A stretch of 64,000 nt of DNA from Streptococcus oralis (GTDB lineage: Bacteria; Bacillota; Bacilli; Lactobacillales; Streptococcaceae), in the NCBI RefSeq assembly GCF_001578945.1, contig NZ_KQ969550.1, positions 93,022 through 157,021 on the forward strand, written 5' to 3'. Positions 1 through 9,072 of this stretch are shown in pieces. Positions within the stretch are counted from its first letter, which is position 1; each line of letters opens with the position of its first letter. The translations under genes were made by a program, and so were the position numbers. The notes beneath the pieces are model-generated. The model saw only the letters and a program-made list of their open reading frames with translations, ran no database searches and was not told where the DNA came from.

Positions 1-813
1 AGCCGTTTCCGCATTGTTCATGGTGTAGAGGTGCACTCCTGCTACATCCTGAGTCACCAGGTCCACGATTTGGTCCACCGCATAGGCAAGTCCTGCTGCT
101 TTGAGCGATTCTGGATCGTGCTCATACTTGTCTAGGATGGCTTTAAATTTACGTGGCAAATGGATATTTTCACAAGTTTTCAAGAGACGAAGCGCCTGAT
201 TGCGGTTGAGGATTGGCATAATCCCCGCATGAATCGGTACATCAATCCCAGCCAGGGTACACTTGTCTTGGAAATCATAGAAGCGCTCATTGTCAAAGAA
301 GAGTTGGGTAACTAAGCTAGAGCAGCCAGCATCCACCTTCTTTTTCAAAAACTGAATATCTGAAATCTGATTCGCTGAATCTGGATGCCCCTCTGGGTAA
401 CAAGCTCCAATCACGTCAAAGTGAGGCGCCTGCTCCTTGATAAAGGCAATCAAGTCCGTCGCATAACGAAAATCTTTTTGTGGTTCCACATCTGGGATAA
501 TGTCTCCCCGAAGGGCCAAGATTTTCTGCACCCCAACCTTGTCCAACTCTAAAACGGTTTCTGCTACCTTTTCCTTGGTCAGATAAATCGCTGGGAGATG
601 GGCGATTGTTGGAATATCCAGCTCATTTTGGATGAAATCTGCCAACCGAACCGTGGTCTCCTTGATATTAAATTTATTATTACTAGCGGTCACACTGATG
701 AAATGTGGGGCCAAACCCTGCATTTCTTTTAACGCCTGAATGATTTTTTCATTGCCTACTGCTGGATTGGGAGGAAAAACCTCAAAGGATAGACTCGGTG
801 TGTGTTGGCTCAT
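1..813 (-). CDS. metF: methylenetetrahydrofolate reductase, 3' end cut by window edge
   Basis: Reduces 5,10-methylene-THF to 5-methyl-THF, the methyl donor used by MetE. Reading minus from the ATG at 813 gives MSQHTPSLSFEVFPPNP, then LRGDIIPD, GACYPEGHPDS and TQLFFDNERFYDF, all typical of MetF TIM-barrel proteins. No stop is reached, so about 271 codons are visible and the C-terminus lies outside. It starts 78 nt after the metE stop on the same strand. The two genes supply and use the same folate and are probably co-transcribed from the metE promoter. An AAAGGA sequence about 12 nt upstream is a weak ribosome-binding site. Confidence 0.95.
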   Translation of the reverse strand, partial: MSQHTPSLSFEVFPPNPAVGNEKIIQALKEMQGLAPHFISVTASNNKFNIKETTVRLADFIQNELDIPTIAHLPAIYLTKEKVAETVLELDKVGVQKILALRGDIIPDVEPQKDFRYATDLIAFIKEQAPHFDVIGACYPEGHPDSANQISDIQFLKKKVDAGCSSLVTQLFFDNERFYDFQDKCTLAGIDVPIHAGIMPILNRNQALRLLKTCENIHLPRKFKAILDKYEHDPESLKAAGLAYAVDQIVDLVTQDVAGVHLYTMNNAETA

Positions 814-891
814 AGAGTGAATAGTCCTTTCTTTCTGACCTCAAGGGTGAGAAAATAGCCGACCAAGCCAAGTAGCCAGCTATTTACCTAC

Positions 892-3141
892 TTATAGTTC
901 TTTACGGGCTGCTTTAGCAGCTTCAACAAGCTTAATCAAGCTTTCTTTGGTTTCTTTGATACCACGTGTCTTCAAACCACAGTCAGGGTTGATCCAAACT
1001 TTCTTGCTTGGTACTTTGGCAAGGATGGCTTCGATTGTGTGGTCGATTTCGCCTTCGTTTGGCACACGAGGAGAGTGGATATCGTAAACCCCAGGTCCCA
1101 CTTCTGTTTGGAAGTTTTTCGCTTTGAGTTCGTCCAAGATTTCAAGGTTTGAACGGCTTGCTTCAAAGGAAATAACGTCCGCGTCCATGTTGTCAATAGC
1201 TGGGATGATATCTGTAAATTCTGAGTAACACATGTGAGTGTGGATTTGTGTGTCTGGCGCTACTGTTGAGTGTACCAAGCGGAAGGCAGGAATTGCCCAG
1301 TCAAGGTAGTCTTCATACCAGTCGCTACGACGGAGTGGCAATTTCTCACGGAGAGCTGCCTCGTCGATTTGGATGATCTTCACGCCTGCAGCTTCAAGAT
1401 CAAGAACTTCATCCTTGATCGCAAGAGCGATTTGAAGAGTTGAGTCCTTGATAGAGATGTCTTCACGTGGGAATGACCAGTTGAGGATGGTAACAGGGCC
1501 AGTCAACATACCCTTAACAGGTTTGTCAGTACGGCTTTGTGCGTAGCTAGACCATTTGACAGTGATTGGGTTAAGACGAGTGACGTCACCCCAGATGATT
1601 GGTGGTTTCACCCCACGCATACCGTATGATTGTACCCAACCATTCTTAGAGAAGAGGTAACCTGACAAGTTTTGACCGAAGTACTCAACCATGTCATTAC
1701 GCTCGAACTCACCGTGTACAAGCACGTCAAATCCAACTTCTTCTTGCCATTTGATCCATTCATCGATGGTTTCAGCAAGAAAGGCATCATAGTCTTCTTG
1801 AGACAATTCACCCTTACGGTAAGCCAAGCGTTTGGCACGAACTTCCTTAGTTTGAGGGAAGGAACCGATCGTTGTTGTTGGAAGAGCTGGAAGTTTAAAG
1901 GCTTCTTCTTGGATGGCTTCACGTTCTGCAAAGGCTGGCAAACGAGTGTAGTCAGCGCCTGTCAAACCAGCGATACGCGCACGAAGTTCTGCATTGACAC
2001 CCACACGTTCAGTCGCAAAGAGTTCTTTGTTTGCTGCAAGAGCTTCTGCACCTTGACCATTGCGGATAGCATCCAAGTCACGAAGTTCTTCCAATTTTTC
2101 AACTGCAAAGGCAAAGTGGTTCAAGATAGCTGGTTCAAATTCTTCATTAGCAGTTGTAAATGGCACATGAAGAAGTGAGCATGAGCTTGTCAATACGATG
2201 TTTTCAGCTGGGATTTGCTCAAGAATAGCCAAGCTCTTCTCGTAGTTGTTACGCCAGATGTTCTTACCATTGACAATACCTGCGTAGAGAGTCTTATTAG
2301 CTGGGAAACCACCTTTAACGAGTTCAAGAGTTTTCTTACCTTCAACGAAGTCCAAACCGATGGCATCTACTGGCAAGTTCACAAGGTCAGCATAAACGTC
2401 ACGCACATCACCAAAGTAAGTTTGAAGCAAGACTTCAAGACCTTTTTTGTCAGCCAAAAGTTTGTTGTAGAGGGTCAAGAAGAGAGCTTTTTCTTCAGCT
2501 GTCAAATCTTTGACAAGAGCCGCTTCGTCGAGTTGGATGCGAGTCGCACCAAGTTCAGCTAATTTAGCAAAAACTTCTTGGTAAGCAGCCACTAAGCTGT
2601 CTACGAAGTCTTCAGCTTTCACGCCTTCTTCAAAGTCTGACAATTGAAGGAAAGTGAATGGTCCGACGAGAACAGGACGAGTGTTAAGACCAAGTTCTTT
2701 GGCTTCTTGGAACTCATCAAAGATCTTGTGACCTGCAAGTTTGACTTGAGTGTCTTTTTCAAACTTAGGAACGATGTAGTGGTAGTTGGTGTTGAACCAT
2801 TTCTTCATCGGAAGGGCACGCACATCCCCTTTTTCACCTTGGTAACCACGCGCCAAGGCAAAGTAGCGCTCAAGGTCAGTCAAGTCCAAGTTTTGAACAG
2901 AAGCAGGCACCACGTTGAAAAGGAAAGCTGCATCTAGGAAGTTGTCATAGTGAGAAAAGTCATTTGATGGGATTTCAGTGATGCCTTTTTCTTTGACAAT
3001 GTTCCAGTGTTTAGCACGCAATTCTTTTGCTGCTGCCAAGAGTTCTTCTTCTGAGATTTCTTTTCTAAAGTATTTTTCAGTTGTAAATTTCAATTCGCGG
3101 AATTCGCCCAAACGAGGGAAACCGATAATTGTAGTTGACAT
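892..3141 (-). CDS. metE: cobalamin-independent methionine synthase MetE
   Basis: Transfers a methyl group from 5-methyl-THF polyglutamate to homocysteine, the last step of methionine synthesis. At 749 aa it has full family length. N-terminal MetE half ([12 protein letters not shown] start) is followed by the C-terminal catalytic half. The zinc ligands are visible as H636 and C638 in HTHMCYSEF and C721 in DCGLKTR. A strong GGAGG lies 8 nt before the ATG. An inverted-repeat MtaR/MetR operator sits 80 nt upstream, and metF follows. I infer induction under methionine limitation from the operator. Confidence 0.97.
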   Translation of the reverse strand: MSTTIIGFPRLGEFRELKFTTEKYFRKEISEEELLAAAKELRAKHWNIVKEKGITEIPSNDFSHYDNFLDAAFLFNVVPASVQNLDLTDLERYFALARGYQGEKGDVRALPMKKWFNTNYHYIVPKFEKDTQVKLAGHKIFDEFQEAKELGLNTRPVLVGPFTFLQLSDFEEGVKAEDFVDSLVAAYQEVFAKLAELGATRIQLDEAALVKDLTAEEKALFLTLYNKLLADKKGLEVLLQTYFGDVRDVYADLVNLPVDAIGLDFVEGKKTLELVKGGFPANKTLYAGIVNGKNIWRNNYEKSLAILEQIPAENIVLTSSCSLLHVPFTTANEEFEPAILNHFAFAVEKLEELRDLDAIRNGQGAEALAANKELFATERVGVNAELRARIAGLTGADYTRLPAFAEREAIQEEAFKLPALPTTTIGSFPQTKEVRAKRLAYRKGELSQEDYDAFLAETIDEWIKWQEEVGFDVLVHGEFERNDMVEYFGQNLSGYLFSKNGWVQSYGMRGVKPPIIWGDVTRLNPITVKWSSYAQSRTDKPVKGMLTGPVTILNWSFPREDISIKDSTLQIALAIKDEVLDLEAAGVKIIQIDEAALREKLPLRRSDWYEDYLDWAIPAFRLVHSTVAPDTQIHTHMCYSEFTDIIPAIDNMDADVISFEASRSNLEILDELKAKNFQTEVGPGVYDIHSPRVPNEGEIDHTIEAILAKVPSKKVWINPDCGLKTRGIKETKESLIKLVEAAKAARKEL

Positions 3142-3220
3142 AATGTGTCCTCCAAAATATGTTGTTGAAACTATCTTAACAGAAAAGAAACTGTCTGTAT
3201 AATTGTAAATAATTAGGCTT

Positions 3221-3243
3221 TGATATAGTTTGAAACTATATCA
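3221..3243 (-). promoter_or_regulatory. MET-box: MtaR/MetR operator upstream of metE
   Basis: Perfect 11-bp arms TGATATAGTTT and AAACTATATCA separated by one G. It contains the TATAGTTT-N-AAACTATA consensus reported for the LysR-type regulator MtaR/MetR of streptococcal methionine genes. It lies 80 nt before the metE ATG. A possible extended -10 (TGTTAAGAT) lies between operator and gene, so the box is where a LysR activator would bind. Confidence 0.8.
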
Positions 3244-3254
3244 CTTTTTTGTCA

Positions 3255-3284
3255 AAAGAAAAAGACTTGAGACCAGCGTCTCAA
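3255..3284 (-). terminator. Rho-independent terminator after the 3375-3699 pseudogene
   Basis: Minus strand: TTGAGAC, loop GCTG, GTCTCAA, followed by a T-rich tract (TCTTTTTCTTTTG). It isolates the decayed gene upstream from the metE promoter. Confidence 0.7.
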
Positions 3285-3374
3285 ATCCTTTGTATTGCTA
3301 GTTTTATGGCTGTATTTTAGTTGAAATGCTCAAACGAGCTATTGACGATTGATATAAGTGACTATGGCTTGAGA

Positions 3375-3699
3375 TTATAACCTAATCCCTTTCTCTCGGA
3401 GATTATCCAGACACTCCTCATAGTATCCTGGTCATGCTCACTATAGATGGGATTGCACACCTTTTCTCAGTCAGGTCTTCATAAGGAGGCCAGGTTTTGC
3501 CACGGTAGTTCTTGTCCAGCCATTCTGGACTGACATTGTAGCCACGGTCAATCATCTCTTGAACCTGGCTCAGCTCCACCACTTCTTGCTTGAGATATTG
3601 GCGAATCTCATTGTAAATATTGCTGGAATAACTCAAAACGAGATATTTGTTTCTAGCTCAGAGTCGTTGGTACTGGGAATTTTGGTTAGTTTGTTCCAT
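3375..3699 (-). pseudogene. decayed small streptococcal protein (about 108 codons originally)
   Basis: From an ATG at 3699 with GGAG-like upstream bases the frame reads MEQTNQNSQYQRL, then a TGA at codon 14. It continues open as SYSSNIYNEIRQYLKQEVVE and later NVSPEWLDKNYRGKTWPPYE. Near TEKR the frame must shift to read NPIYSEHD, and once more to read YYEECLDNLREKGIRL ending in TAA at 3375. One nonsense mutation and two small indels therefore separate clearly continuous coding sequence. The family is not one I can name. It has its own terminator, so it was once an independent gene. Confidence 0.75.
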
Positions 3700-3823
3700 G
3701 TTTCTCCTTGCTTTCTATGAGTTTCCAGGAAATATGGAAACAAAGTTGTAACTTAAAATGAGCGAATACATTTCTTTATCCAATATATAGTAATCTGTGT
3801 GACTTGCAGAAAATGCTTTATTA

Positions 3824-3862
3824 GACTTCCTGCGAAACTAAATTATAGTTTCGCAGGAAGTC
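3824..3862. repeat. perfect 17-bp inverted repeat after rlmD (hairpin)
   Basis: GACTTCCTGCGAAACTA, loop AATTA, TAGTTTCGCAGGAAGTC. It sits 12 nt beyond the rlmD stop. The stem is strong but neither side has a clear U-tract, so it may be a terminator of unusual type, a transcript-stabilising hairpin or a small repeated element. Confidence 0.7.
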
Positions 3863-3874
3863 CAATATGACAGC

Positions 3875-5236
3875 TTATTTTTTCATTTTCTTAACTAACT
3901 TAACGATTGCTTCTGTTCGTGCGGTGTGGGGAAACATATCGACTGACTGGATGTACTGGAGGTCGTAAACTTTCACAAGCTTAACTAAATCGCGTGCCAA
4001 GGTCGAAACATTGCAGGATACATAGACCATTTTTTCTGGAACATAGGTCAGAATGGTATCCAACAGCTTATCATCTAAGCCTGTACGAGGAGGGTCGACT
4101 ATCAATGCATCTGCTCGATAACCATCTTGATACCAGCGCGGAATAATCTCTTCGGCTGTTCCCGCTTCGTAATGGGTATTGTCAAACCCCATTCTCTGAG
4201 CATTTCGCTTGGCATCATCAATGGCTTCTGGGATAATGTCCATTCCTCTGAGACTCTTGACCTTCTTTGCGAAGGCAAATCCGATTGTCCCAACACCGCA
4301 ATAGGCATCAATCAGATGATCTTCTTTACTAACCTCCAGTGCCTTAACTGCTTCACTATAGAGAATTTCTGTCTGCTCAGGATTGAGCTGGTAGAAGGCA
4401 CGGGGTGATAGAGAAAATTCATAATCGAGTACACCTTCTTGAATGCTCTCTTGCCCCCAGATAATTTCCGTCTTTTCACCATAAATTTCACTTGTTTTTG
4501 CTGTATTTGTATTAACTGCCACTGTGACGACTTCTGGAAAATCCTTGACTAGATCTTTGACTAGTTGATTCAAATTTAGCTGGCGGTTCGTGACAACAAT
4601 AATCTGGACTTGTCCCGTTTTTCTTGCTCGACGTACCATGATGGTGCGAACGCCGAGCGTTTTTCTCTCATCTGTAATTGGAATTTGGTGGTAAGTAAGA
4701 AGTTCAGCAAGGCGATTCGCAATCGCTTGGGTTTCTTTATCTTGTACCAAGCAGTCTTTTAACTCTACGAGATAATGAGAGCTTTGTGCATACAAACCTG
4801 CCTTGACCTGATTGTTAAATTTTCGAGTCTGAAATTGCAACTTAGCACGGTAGTACTTTGGTTCCTGCATTCCGATAGTTGGACGAATTTCATAGTTTTC
4901 ATATCCCGCAGGGGCAAATTTTTTCAGGGCTTGATGGAGCAGATCCGTTTTGAACTCTAACTGTTTATCATAGTGGAGGTGCATGATCTGGCACCCTCCG
5001 CATTCATTATAAATCGTACAAGCCGGTACGACTCGAAATTTCGACTTCTTATTAACCTTTAGTAATTTTGCTTCAACAAAGTTACGTTTGATAGAAGTAA
5101 TCTGACAATAGATATCTTCTCCTTTGAGGGCCCCTGGCACAAAAACGAGAGTTTTCTGGTAGAAACCGATTCCCTCACCATTGATACCCATCCGCTTGAT
5201 TTTTAAAGGTATTTTTTGTTTGACTTTCAGATTCAT
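3875..5236 (-). CDS. rlmD: 23S rRNA (uracil-5-)-methyltransferase, RumA/TrmA family
   Basis: SAM-dependent m5U methyltransferase of 453 aa. N-terminal TRAM domain ([21 protein letters not shown]) binds RNA. A cysteine cluster ([14 protein letters not shown]) is typical of the Fe-S motif of RumA. The Rossmann-like C-terminal domain carries [10 protein letters not shown] (SAM binding), DPPRTGLD and the catalytic [12 protein letters not shown]. Many streptococci have two such paralogues, so the exact rRNA position is not certain. It is divergent from recX with only 37 bp between start codons, and an extended -10 (TGATAAGAT) ends 6 nt before its ATG. Confidence 0.85.
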   Translation of the reverse strand: MNLKVKQKIPLKIKRMGINGEGIGFYQKTLVFVPGALKGEDIYCQITSIKRNFVEAKLLKVNKKSKFRVVPACTIYNECGGCQIMHLHYDKQLEFKTDLLHQALKKFAPAGYENYEIRPTIGMQEPKYYRAKLQFQTRKFNNQVKAGLYAQSSHYLVELKDCLVQDKETQAIANRLAELLTYHQIPITDERKTLGVRTIMVRRARKTGQVQIIVVTNRQLNLNQLVKDLVKDFPEVVTVAVNTNTAKTSEIYGEKTEIIWGQESIQEGVLDYEFSLSPRAFYQLNPEQTEILYSEAVKALEVSKEDHLIDAYCGVGTIGFAFAKKVKSLRGMDIIPEAIDDAKRNAQRMGFDNTHYEAGTAEEIIPRWYQDGYRADALIVDPPRTGLDDKLLDTILTYVPEKMVYVSCNVSTLARDLVKLVKVYDLQYIQSVDMFPHTARTEAIVKLVKKMKK

Positions 5237-5242
5237 ATCCCT

Positions 5243-5267
5243 ATCTTATCACATTTTAGGGTATAAT
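5243..5267. promoter_or_regulatory. back-to-back -10 elements for rlmD (minus) and recX (plus)
   Basis: Minus strand: TGATAAGAT, an extended -10 whose hexamer (5243-5248) ends 6 nt before the rlmD ATG at 5236. Plus strand: TATAAT at 5262-5267, also ending 6 nt before the recX ATG at 5274. With usual spacing both transcripts would begin at or beside their start codons. No convincing -35 was found for recX. Confidence 0.55.
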
Positions 5268-5273
5268 AGAACT

Positions 5274-6050
5274 ATGAAAATCACAAAACTTGAAAAGAAA
5301 AAACGTCTCTACTTGATGGAGTTAGATGGACAGCAAACCTCTTATATCACGGAAGATACCATTGTCCGTTTTATGTTGTCTAAAGATAAGGTGGTTAGCA
5401 AAGAAGAATTGACCGAGATTCAGGACTTTGCTCAGTTTTCTTATGGTAAGAACCTCGCTCTCTACCATTTATCCTTCAAGGCTCGTACTGAAAAGGAAGT
5501 GAGAGAGTATCTAAAAAAGTATGATATTGATGAAAAAATCACTAGTCAAGTTATCGCTAATCTTAAAGAAGATAACTGGATTAATGATCGTCAGTATGTC
5601 TACTCTATCATCAATGCAAATCAACTTTCTGGAGATAAGGGACCTTATGTGCTAGCTCAAAAACTGTCTCAAAAAGGAATTGTCAAATCAACTATTGAAG
5701 ATGTTTTAAAGGATTTTGATTTTTCAGAGGTTGCTCAACGTGTTGCAGAAAAACTGCTTAAAAAATACAATGGAAAACTTCCCGCTCGTGCCTTGCAGGA
5801 TAAGATTATTCAAAACTTGACGAACAAAGGCTTCTCCTATTCTGATGCTAAAAATGCCTTTGATGACTTGGATAGTCAAGTTGATCAAGAAACGACTCAG
5901 GAACTCATTTTTAAAGAGTTAGATAAACAATATACTAAATACGCTCGCAAATATGAAGGTTACGAACTAAAGCAACGATTGACTCAAGTTTTAGCTAGAA
6001 AGGGCTATGATTTTTCGGATATAGCGAGCGCTCTCAGAGAATATCTATAA
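5274..6050 (+). CDS. recX: RecX, regulator of RecA
   Basis: Small helical protein (258 aa) that binds RecA filaments and restrains recombinase activity. The sequence [13 protein letters not shown], then [22 protein letters not shown] and [21 protein letters not shown], is characteristic of the RecX three-helix repeats. The ATG at 5274 was chosen over an upstream in-frame ATG at 5181, because the upstream part overlaps rlmD and does not look like RecX. There is no good Shine-Dalgarno sequence; the -10 sits 6 nt upstream, so the mRNA may be leaderless. Confidence 0.93.
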   Translation: MKITKLEKKKRLYLMELDGQQTSYITEDTIVRFMLSKDKVVSKEELTEIQDFAQFSYGKNLALYHLSFKARTEKEVREYLKKYDIDEKITSQVIANLKEDNWINDRQYVYSIINANQLSGDKGPYVLAQKLSQKGIVKSTIEDVLKDFDFSEVAQRVAEKLLKKYNGKLPARALQDKIIQNLTNKGFSYSDAKNAFDDLDSQVDQETTQELIFKELDKQYTKYARKYEGYELKQRLTQVLARKGYDFSDIASALREYL

Positions 6051-6138
6051 CATTTTCATGTAAAATTCAAAAAAATTAGATCAATTTATGATATAATAGT
6101 AGATGATAAACTTATAAATTGTAGAAAGTTGGTTAGTT

Positions 6139-6671
6139 ATGAAACTTCCAAAAGAAGGCGACTTTATTACAATTCAAAGTTATAAGCATGATGGGAGTCT
6201 CCACCGTACTTGGCGGGACACCATGGTACTAAAAACAACAGAGAACGCTATTATTGGCGTCAACGACCACACACTTGTTACCGAAAGTGACGGTCGTCGT
6301 TGGGTGACTCGAGAACCGGCTATTGTTTACTTTCACAAAAATATTGGTTTAATATCATTGCTATGATTCGTAATAATGGGATTTCCTACTATTGCAACAT
6401 GGCGAGTCCTTACTATCTCGATGAAGAAGCCCTGAAATACATTGATTATGATTTGGATGTCAAGGTCTTCACTGATGGTGAAAAGCGTCTCTTGGACGTT
6501 GAAGAGTATGAGCGCCATAAACGCAAAATGAAGTATTCTGATGATTTAGACTATATTTTGAAAGAGCATGTTAAAATCCTTGTTGATTGGATCAACAATG
6601 GACGCGGTCCTTTCTCAGAGGCCTATGTCAACATTTGGTACAAACGCTACATAGAACTAAAGAATCGGTAA
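6139..6671 (+). pseudogene. DUF402 protein (nucleoside tri-/diphosphatase NtdP type), one-base frameshift
   Basis: The first frame reads [19 protein letters not shown] to [14 protein letters not shown] and then stops early at 6366. The adjacent frame resumes at [19 protein letters not shown] and runs to [10 protein letters not shown] at 6671. Adding one A to the A5 run at 6337-6341 would restore one 177-aa protein ending at 6671. The family hydrolyses nucleoside tri- and diphosphates. A TATAAT with extended TGA lies at 6092-6097, and a terminator follows. The lesion is a single base in a short homopolymer, so it may be a true mutation or a sequencing error. Confidence 0.85.
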
Positions 6672-6679
6672 AGTTGTCA

Positions 6680-6713
6680 AAGGTCAGGAACAAAATCCTG
6701 ACCTTGTTTTTTT
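6680..6713 (+). terminator. terminator of the DUF402 gene
   Basis: AAGGTCAGGA, loop ACAAAA, TCCTGACCTT, then GTTTTTTT. Perfect 10-bp stem with U-tract. Confidence 0.9.
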
Positions 6714-6716
6714 GAT

Positions 6717-6799
6717 AGTGTAAAATAAGTTGTGTAGACACAAAAAAAGAATAAATCTATTATAGTAGAGTTACAACACATTACTAGAGAGAAATTTAT
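6717..6799. repeat. imperfect direct repeat, copy A, flanking the methyltransferase-rgg cassette
   Basis: About 80% identical by eye to 8725-8806 in the same orientation, with a one-base gap. It has promoter-like features on the plus strand (TTGTGT, later TATTATAGT) and ends GAGAGAAATTTATG, i.e. an RBS-plus-ATG arrangement followed after seven codons by a stop. This resembles the 5' end of a decayed insertion sequence, but I cannot assign a family. From 6800 to 7029 I see only AT-rich DNA with no gene. Confidence 0.6.
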
Positions 6800-7029
6800 G
6801 CAGAATTCGCTAAATATATAAAACAAATAGACATACTGATGTTTTTTAATATCTTTGTTCCTTGTAAATTTACAATAAACTTATATCGTTTAATACAAAA
6901 ATACGGAGATGATTAGTATAAAAATACAGGTCAACTTCGTATAAAATAATTTATTTTTTGTATTTCCACCTAGCATCAATCATTTAGCACAACATTTTAA
7001 AAATAATATCTTTACAGAGAAAATGCTAT

Positions 7030-7887
7030 TTAATCTACCAACTCATTTAATCGTTTTTGAAAATATAAAGCAATACTTTTAGATTCAATAAACTCAAAAT
7101 ATTTTATGACATTGTTCATCTGTTTAACTCCAGATTCTTTTGATTCAGTCAGATATATTTTATATCCTTCTACAAATTTGAATGTAGATTTTTCAAAAAC
7201 TTTTGTGTCATCTTTTAATAATTTTTTTAATTCCATTTCAAAGTAATCTGCATATATTAGATGTGAATTTTCAAGGCAACAGAACCAAAAATTTAAACAA
7301 GCTGACACAACTAAATTTCTATTCTTGCCGATTTTTTCGTAATAATGTGTACGCTCTAGTATTTCTTTTCCGACCATGTAAATATAATCTATTTCAAAAA
7401 GATGATATAAATTACCAATCAGCATTATCTCATAGAACTCCCATCGTTCCTTCTGGAATAAATAGTCATATACTAAATTTAAATCATTTCTACTAACTAC
7501 ATGATTACAATCTATCTGATTTAATAATCCCTGAACCATTATTGTATTTATTTTATAAGTTTTTTCCCCACTCTTCTCAAAAAGTTTTTGTTGCTCATTT
7601 TTTATTTCCTCCAATCCTTTAGTATTCAAACTATAAAAATTTGGAGATAAATCAACCAAAAAATCATCGAGCTCCGATCTTTTATAATGTTCTAGGTAAT
7701 TACAAAAATTCTCTATCGAAACATTGATATTTGATAATAATTTAAAGAACGTTGAAAGAGAAATTTCATTTTCTCCTCTTTCAAATCTAGAAAGTTGAGA
7801 TTTTGATATAGAATTAGCTGCAGCATACTCTAAAGAATATCCGTTTAATTTTCTAAAATATCGAAAAGCTTCTCCGTAATTTTTCAC
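7030..7887 (-). CDS. Rgg/GadR/MutR family transcriptional regulator
   Basis: 285-aa cytoplasmic regulator. Residues 1-65 form an XRE-type helix-turn-helix (GEAFRYFRKLNGYSLEYAA, then SKSQLSRFERGENEISLS). The rest is the helical repeat domain that in Rgg proteins binds short hydrophobic peptides. The start is a GTG at 7887 with AAGGGA 8 nt upstream; that RBS overlaps the stop of the methyltransferase gene 12 nt before it, so the two are translationally linked. Visibly AT-rich, unlike its neighbours. I searched both flanks for a SHP-like peptide gene and found none I would defend. Confidence 0.9.
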   Translation of the reverse strand: MKNYGEAFRYFRKLNGYSLEYAAANSISKSQLSRFERGENEISLSTFFKLLSNINVSIENFCNYLEHYKRSELDDFLVDLSPNFYSLNTKGLEEIKNEQQKLFEKSGEKTYKINTIMVQGLLNQIDCNHVVSRNDLNLVYDYLFQKERWEFYEIMLIGNLYHLFEIDYIYMVGKEILERTHYYEKIGKNRNLVVSACLNFWFCCLENSHLIYADYFEMELKKLLKDDTKVFEKSTFKFVEGYKIYLTESKESGVKQMNNVIKYFEFIESKSIALYFQKRLNELVD

Positions 7888-7899
7888 ACTTTCATTCCC

Positions 7900-8673
7900 T
7901 TAACTTTCTTTTCGAGCGATAAACATACCATATTCTTTAGGAATGATCAACATACCATTATTAAACTCACTTTCCAATCCTTTACGTATTATTTCCTCTT
8001 CTAGTGAACCTATTTCTGAAATTCCTTTAAACGATTGGATGTATTTAACCAGGTCATCTATACTAGTTACCTGTAACTCATCATCATAGAGTAATGTATC
8101 TACAGAGTTAAAATACCTACTCAGGTACCTTTTGCCATTTTGTAAAGTAAACGTTTTATTTTCTAAATCTTGATTAACCTCATCTTTAAATAAATTTGCC
8201 AAATAATTTACAACTCCATTTTCACCAAATGTAGCACAGTAAAAAATGCCTTCGTTTTTTAAGACCCTATTCACCTCAGAGAGAGCTTTAGGGATATCAT
8301 TCACATGATGTAGAAGCATATTAGCAATAACAATATCAAAAGCTTCATTCTCAAAAGAAATCTTTTGAATATCCATTATCTCATAGTTGACATTGTCTCT
8401 ATTTCCAATCACTGACTTCGTTGATTTTACCATATCTTTAGAAAAATCTGTAACAATCAACTGCTTCATTTTATCTATAGAATCACTATTACTTTTCCAC
8501 AGTTCTCCTGTACCACATCCCAATTCTAGAACCTTTACTTCATCAGTGATTTGGTAGTTAGAAAATATCCAATGATTAAATCCCAATTTATTTTTTGAAT
8601 ACTTCTTATGCAATTCTACTCGAATATCGAGATTATCATGACTTTTATATTGTTCAATTACTTTATCAATCAT
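7900..8673 (-). CDS. class I SAM-dependent methyltransferase, substrate unknown
   Basis: 257 aa. Motif I is VLELGCGTGELW, followed by the acidic strand end (IVTDFSKDM), a motif with FDIVIANMLLHHVNDIPKALSEVNRVLK and the post-motif ATFGENGVVNYL. This is the methyltransferase-11/25 fold used for small molecules, lipids or peptides; nothing shows which. It is the first gene of a two-gene operon with rgg. Its promoter has TTAACA and extended -10 TGATATAAT with an 18-nt spacer. Low GC compared with queH suggests transfer. Confidence 0.85.
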   Translation of the reverse strand: MIDKVIEQYKSHDNLDIRVELHKKYSKNKLGFNHWIFSNYQITDEVKVLELGCGTGELWKSNSDSIDKMKQLIVTDFSKDMVKSTKSVIGNRDNVNYEIMDIQKISFENEAFDIVIANMLLHHVNDIPKALSEVNRVLKNEGIFYCATFGENGVVNYLANLFKDEVNQDLENKTFTLQNGKRYLSRYFNSVDTLLYDDELQVTSIDDLVKYIQSFKGISEIGSLEEEIIRKGLESEFNNGMLIIPKEYGMFIARKES

Positions 8674-8702
8674 TTTAAACGACCCCCACTCTATAATTTG
8701 AC

Positions 8703-8732
8703 ATTATATCACAAGAATAAAGATAGTGTTAA
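8703..8732 (-). promoter_or_regulatory. promoter of the methyltransferase-rgg operon
   Basis: -35 TTAACA (8727-8732), 18-nt spacer, -10 TATAAT (8703-8708) preceded by TGA (extended -10). The -35 lies inside direct repeat copy B. Confidence 0.7.
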
Positions 8733-8806
8733 ATAAGTTGTATAAATGCAAAAAAGGAATATTCCGTTATAGCAGAGTTGTAACACATTTCTATAAAGAA
8801 ATTTAT
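8725..8806. repeat. imperfect direct repeat, copy B
   Basis: Partner of 6717-6799 in the same orientation. The matching blocks include AAATAAGTTGT, TTATAG, AGAGTT, AACACATT and AAAGAAATTTAT; the start codon of copy A is not preserved. The pair brackets the AT-rich cassette almost exactly. From 8807 to 9040 no gene is visible, only the hairpin at 8957-8991. Confidence 0.6.
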
Positions 8807-8956
8807 TCCTACGACTCAGTTTAGCATGCTTAACTTCCTAACTCAAAAACAAAGCATCGATTAATTTATCCGTTCTTCTTTTGAAACAGATTTGAACTGA
8901 TAATTGCTCGCTTTAATTTAAAAAGCTCTTTTGAGCAAAACTTCATTTTTTTAAGA

Positions 8957-8991
8957 GTCCAAGGCTTGTTGAAGACTCACAAGCCTTGGAC
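8957..8991. repeat. 13-bp perfect inverted repeat
   Basis: GTCCAAGGCTTGT, 9-nt loop, ACAAGCCTTGGAC. It could form a stable hairpin in either transcript, but it lacks a U-tract on both sides. Role unknown. Confidence 0.7.
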
Positions 8992-9043
8992 TAGAAATTC
9001 AAAGATTGGTCCAACATTTTCTGTCTATCGCTTTTCTACTAGC

Positions 9044-9069
9044 AAAAAAACTACCTTGAGGCAAGTTTT
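9044..9069 (-). terminator. terminator of queH
   Basis: Minus strand: AAAACTTGCCT, a short loop, AGGTAGTTTT, then a T-run (plus-strand A7 at 9044-9050). One mismatch in the stem. Confidence 0.6.
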
Positions 9070-9072
9070 CAT

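Noticed and set aside
1672-2178. Long plus-strand open frame opposite metE
   Set aside because: It is antisense to a highly conserved gene, has no RBS, and the translation (poly-aromatic, Cys/Ser-rich) has no protein-like motifs.
6717-6800. 37-codon minus-strand frame starting MCCNSTIIDLFFFC in repeat copy A, considered as an Rgg-type signalling peptide
   Set aside because: It runs through the DUF402 terminator, has no RBS, and its counterpart in copy B is shorter and different.
8957-8991. Inverted repeat considered as a terminator
   Set aside because: No U-tract on either strand; listed only as a repeat.
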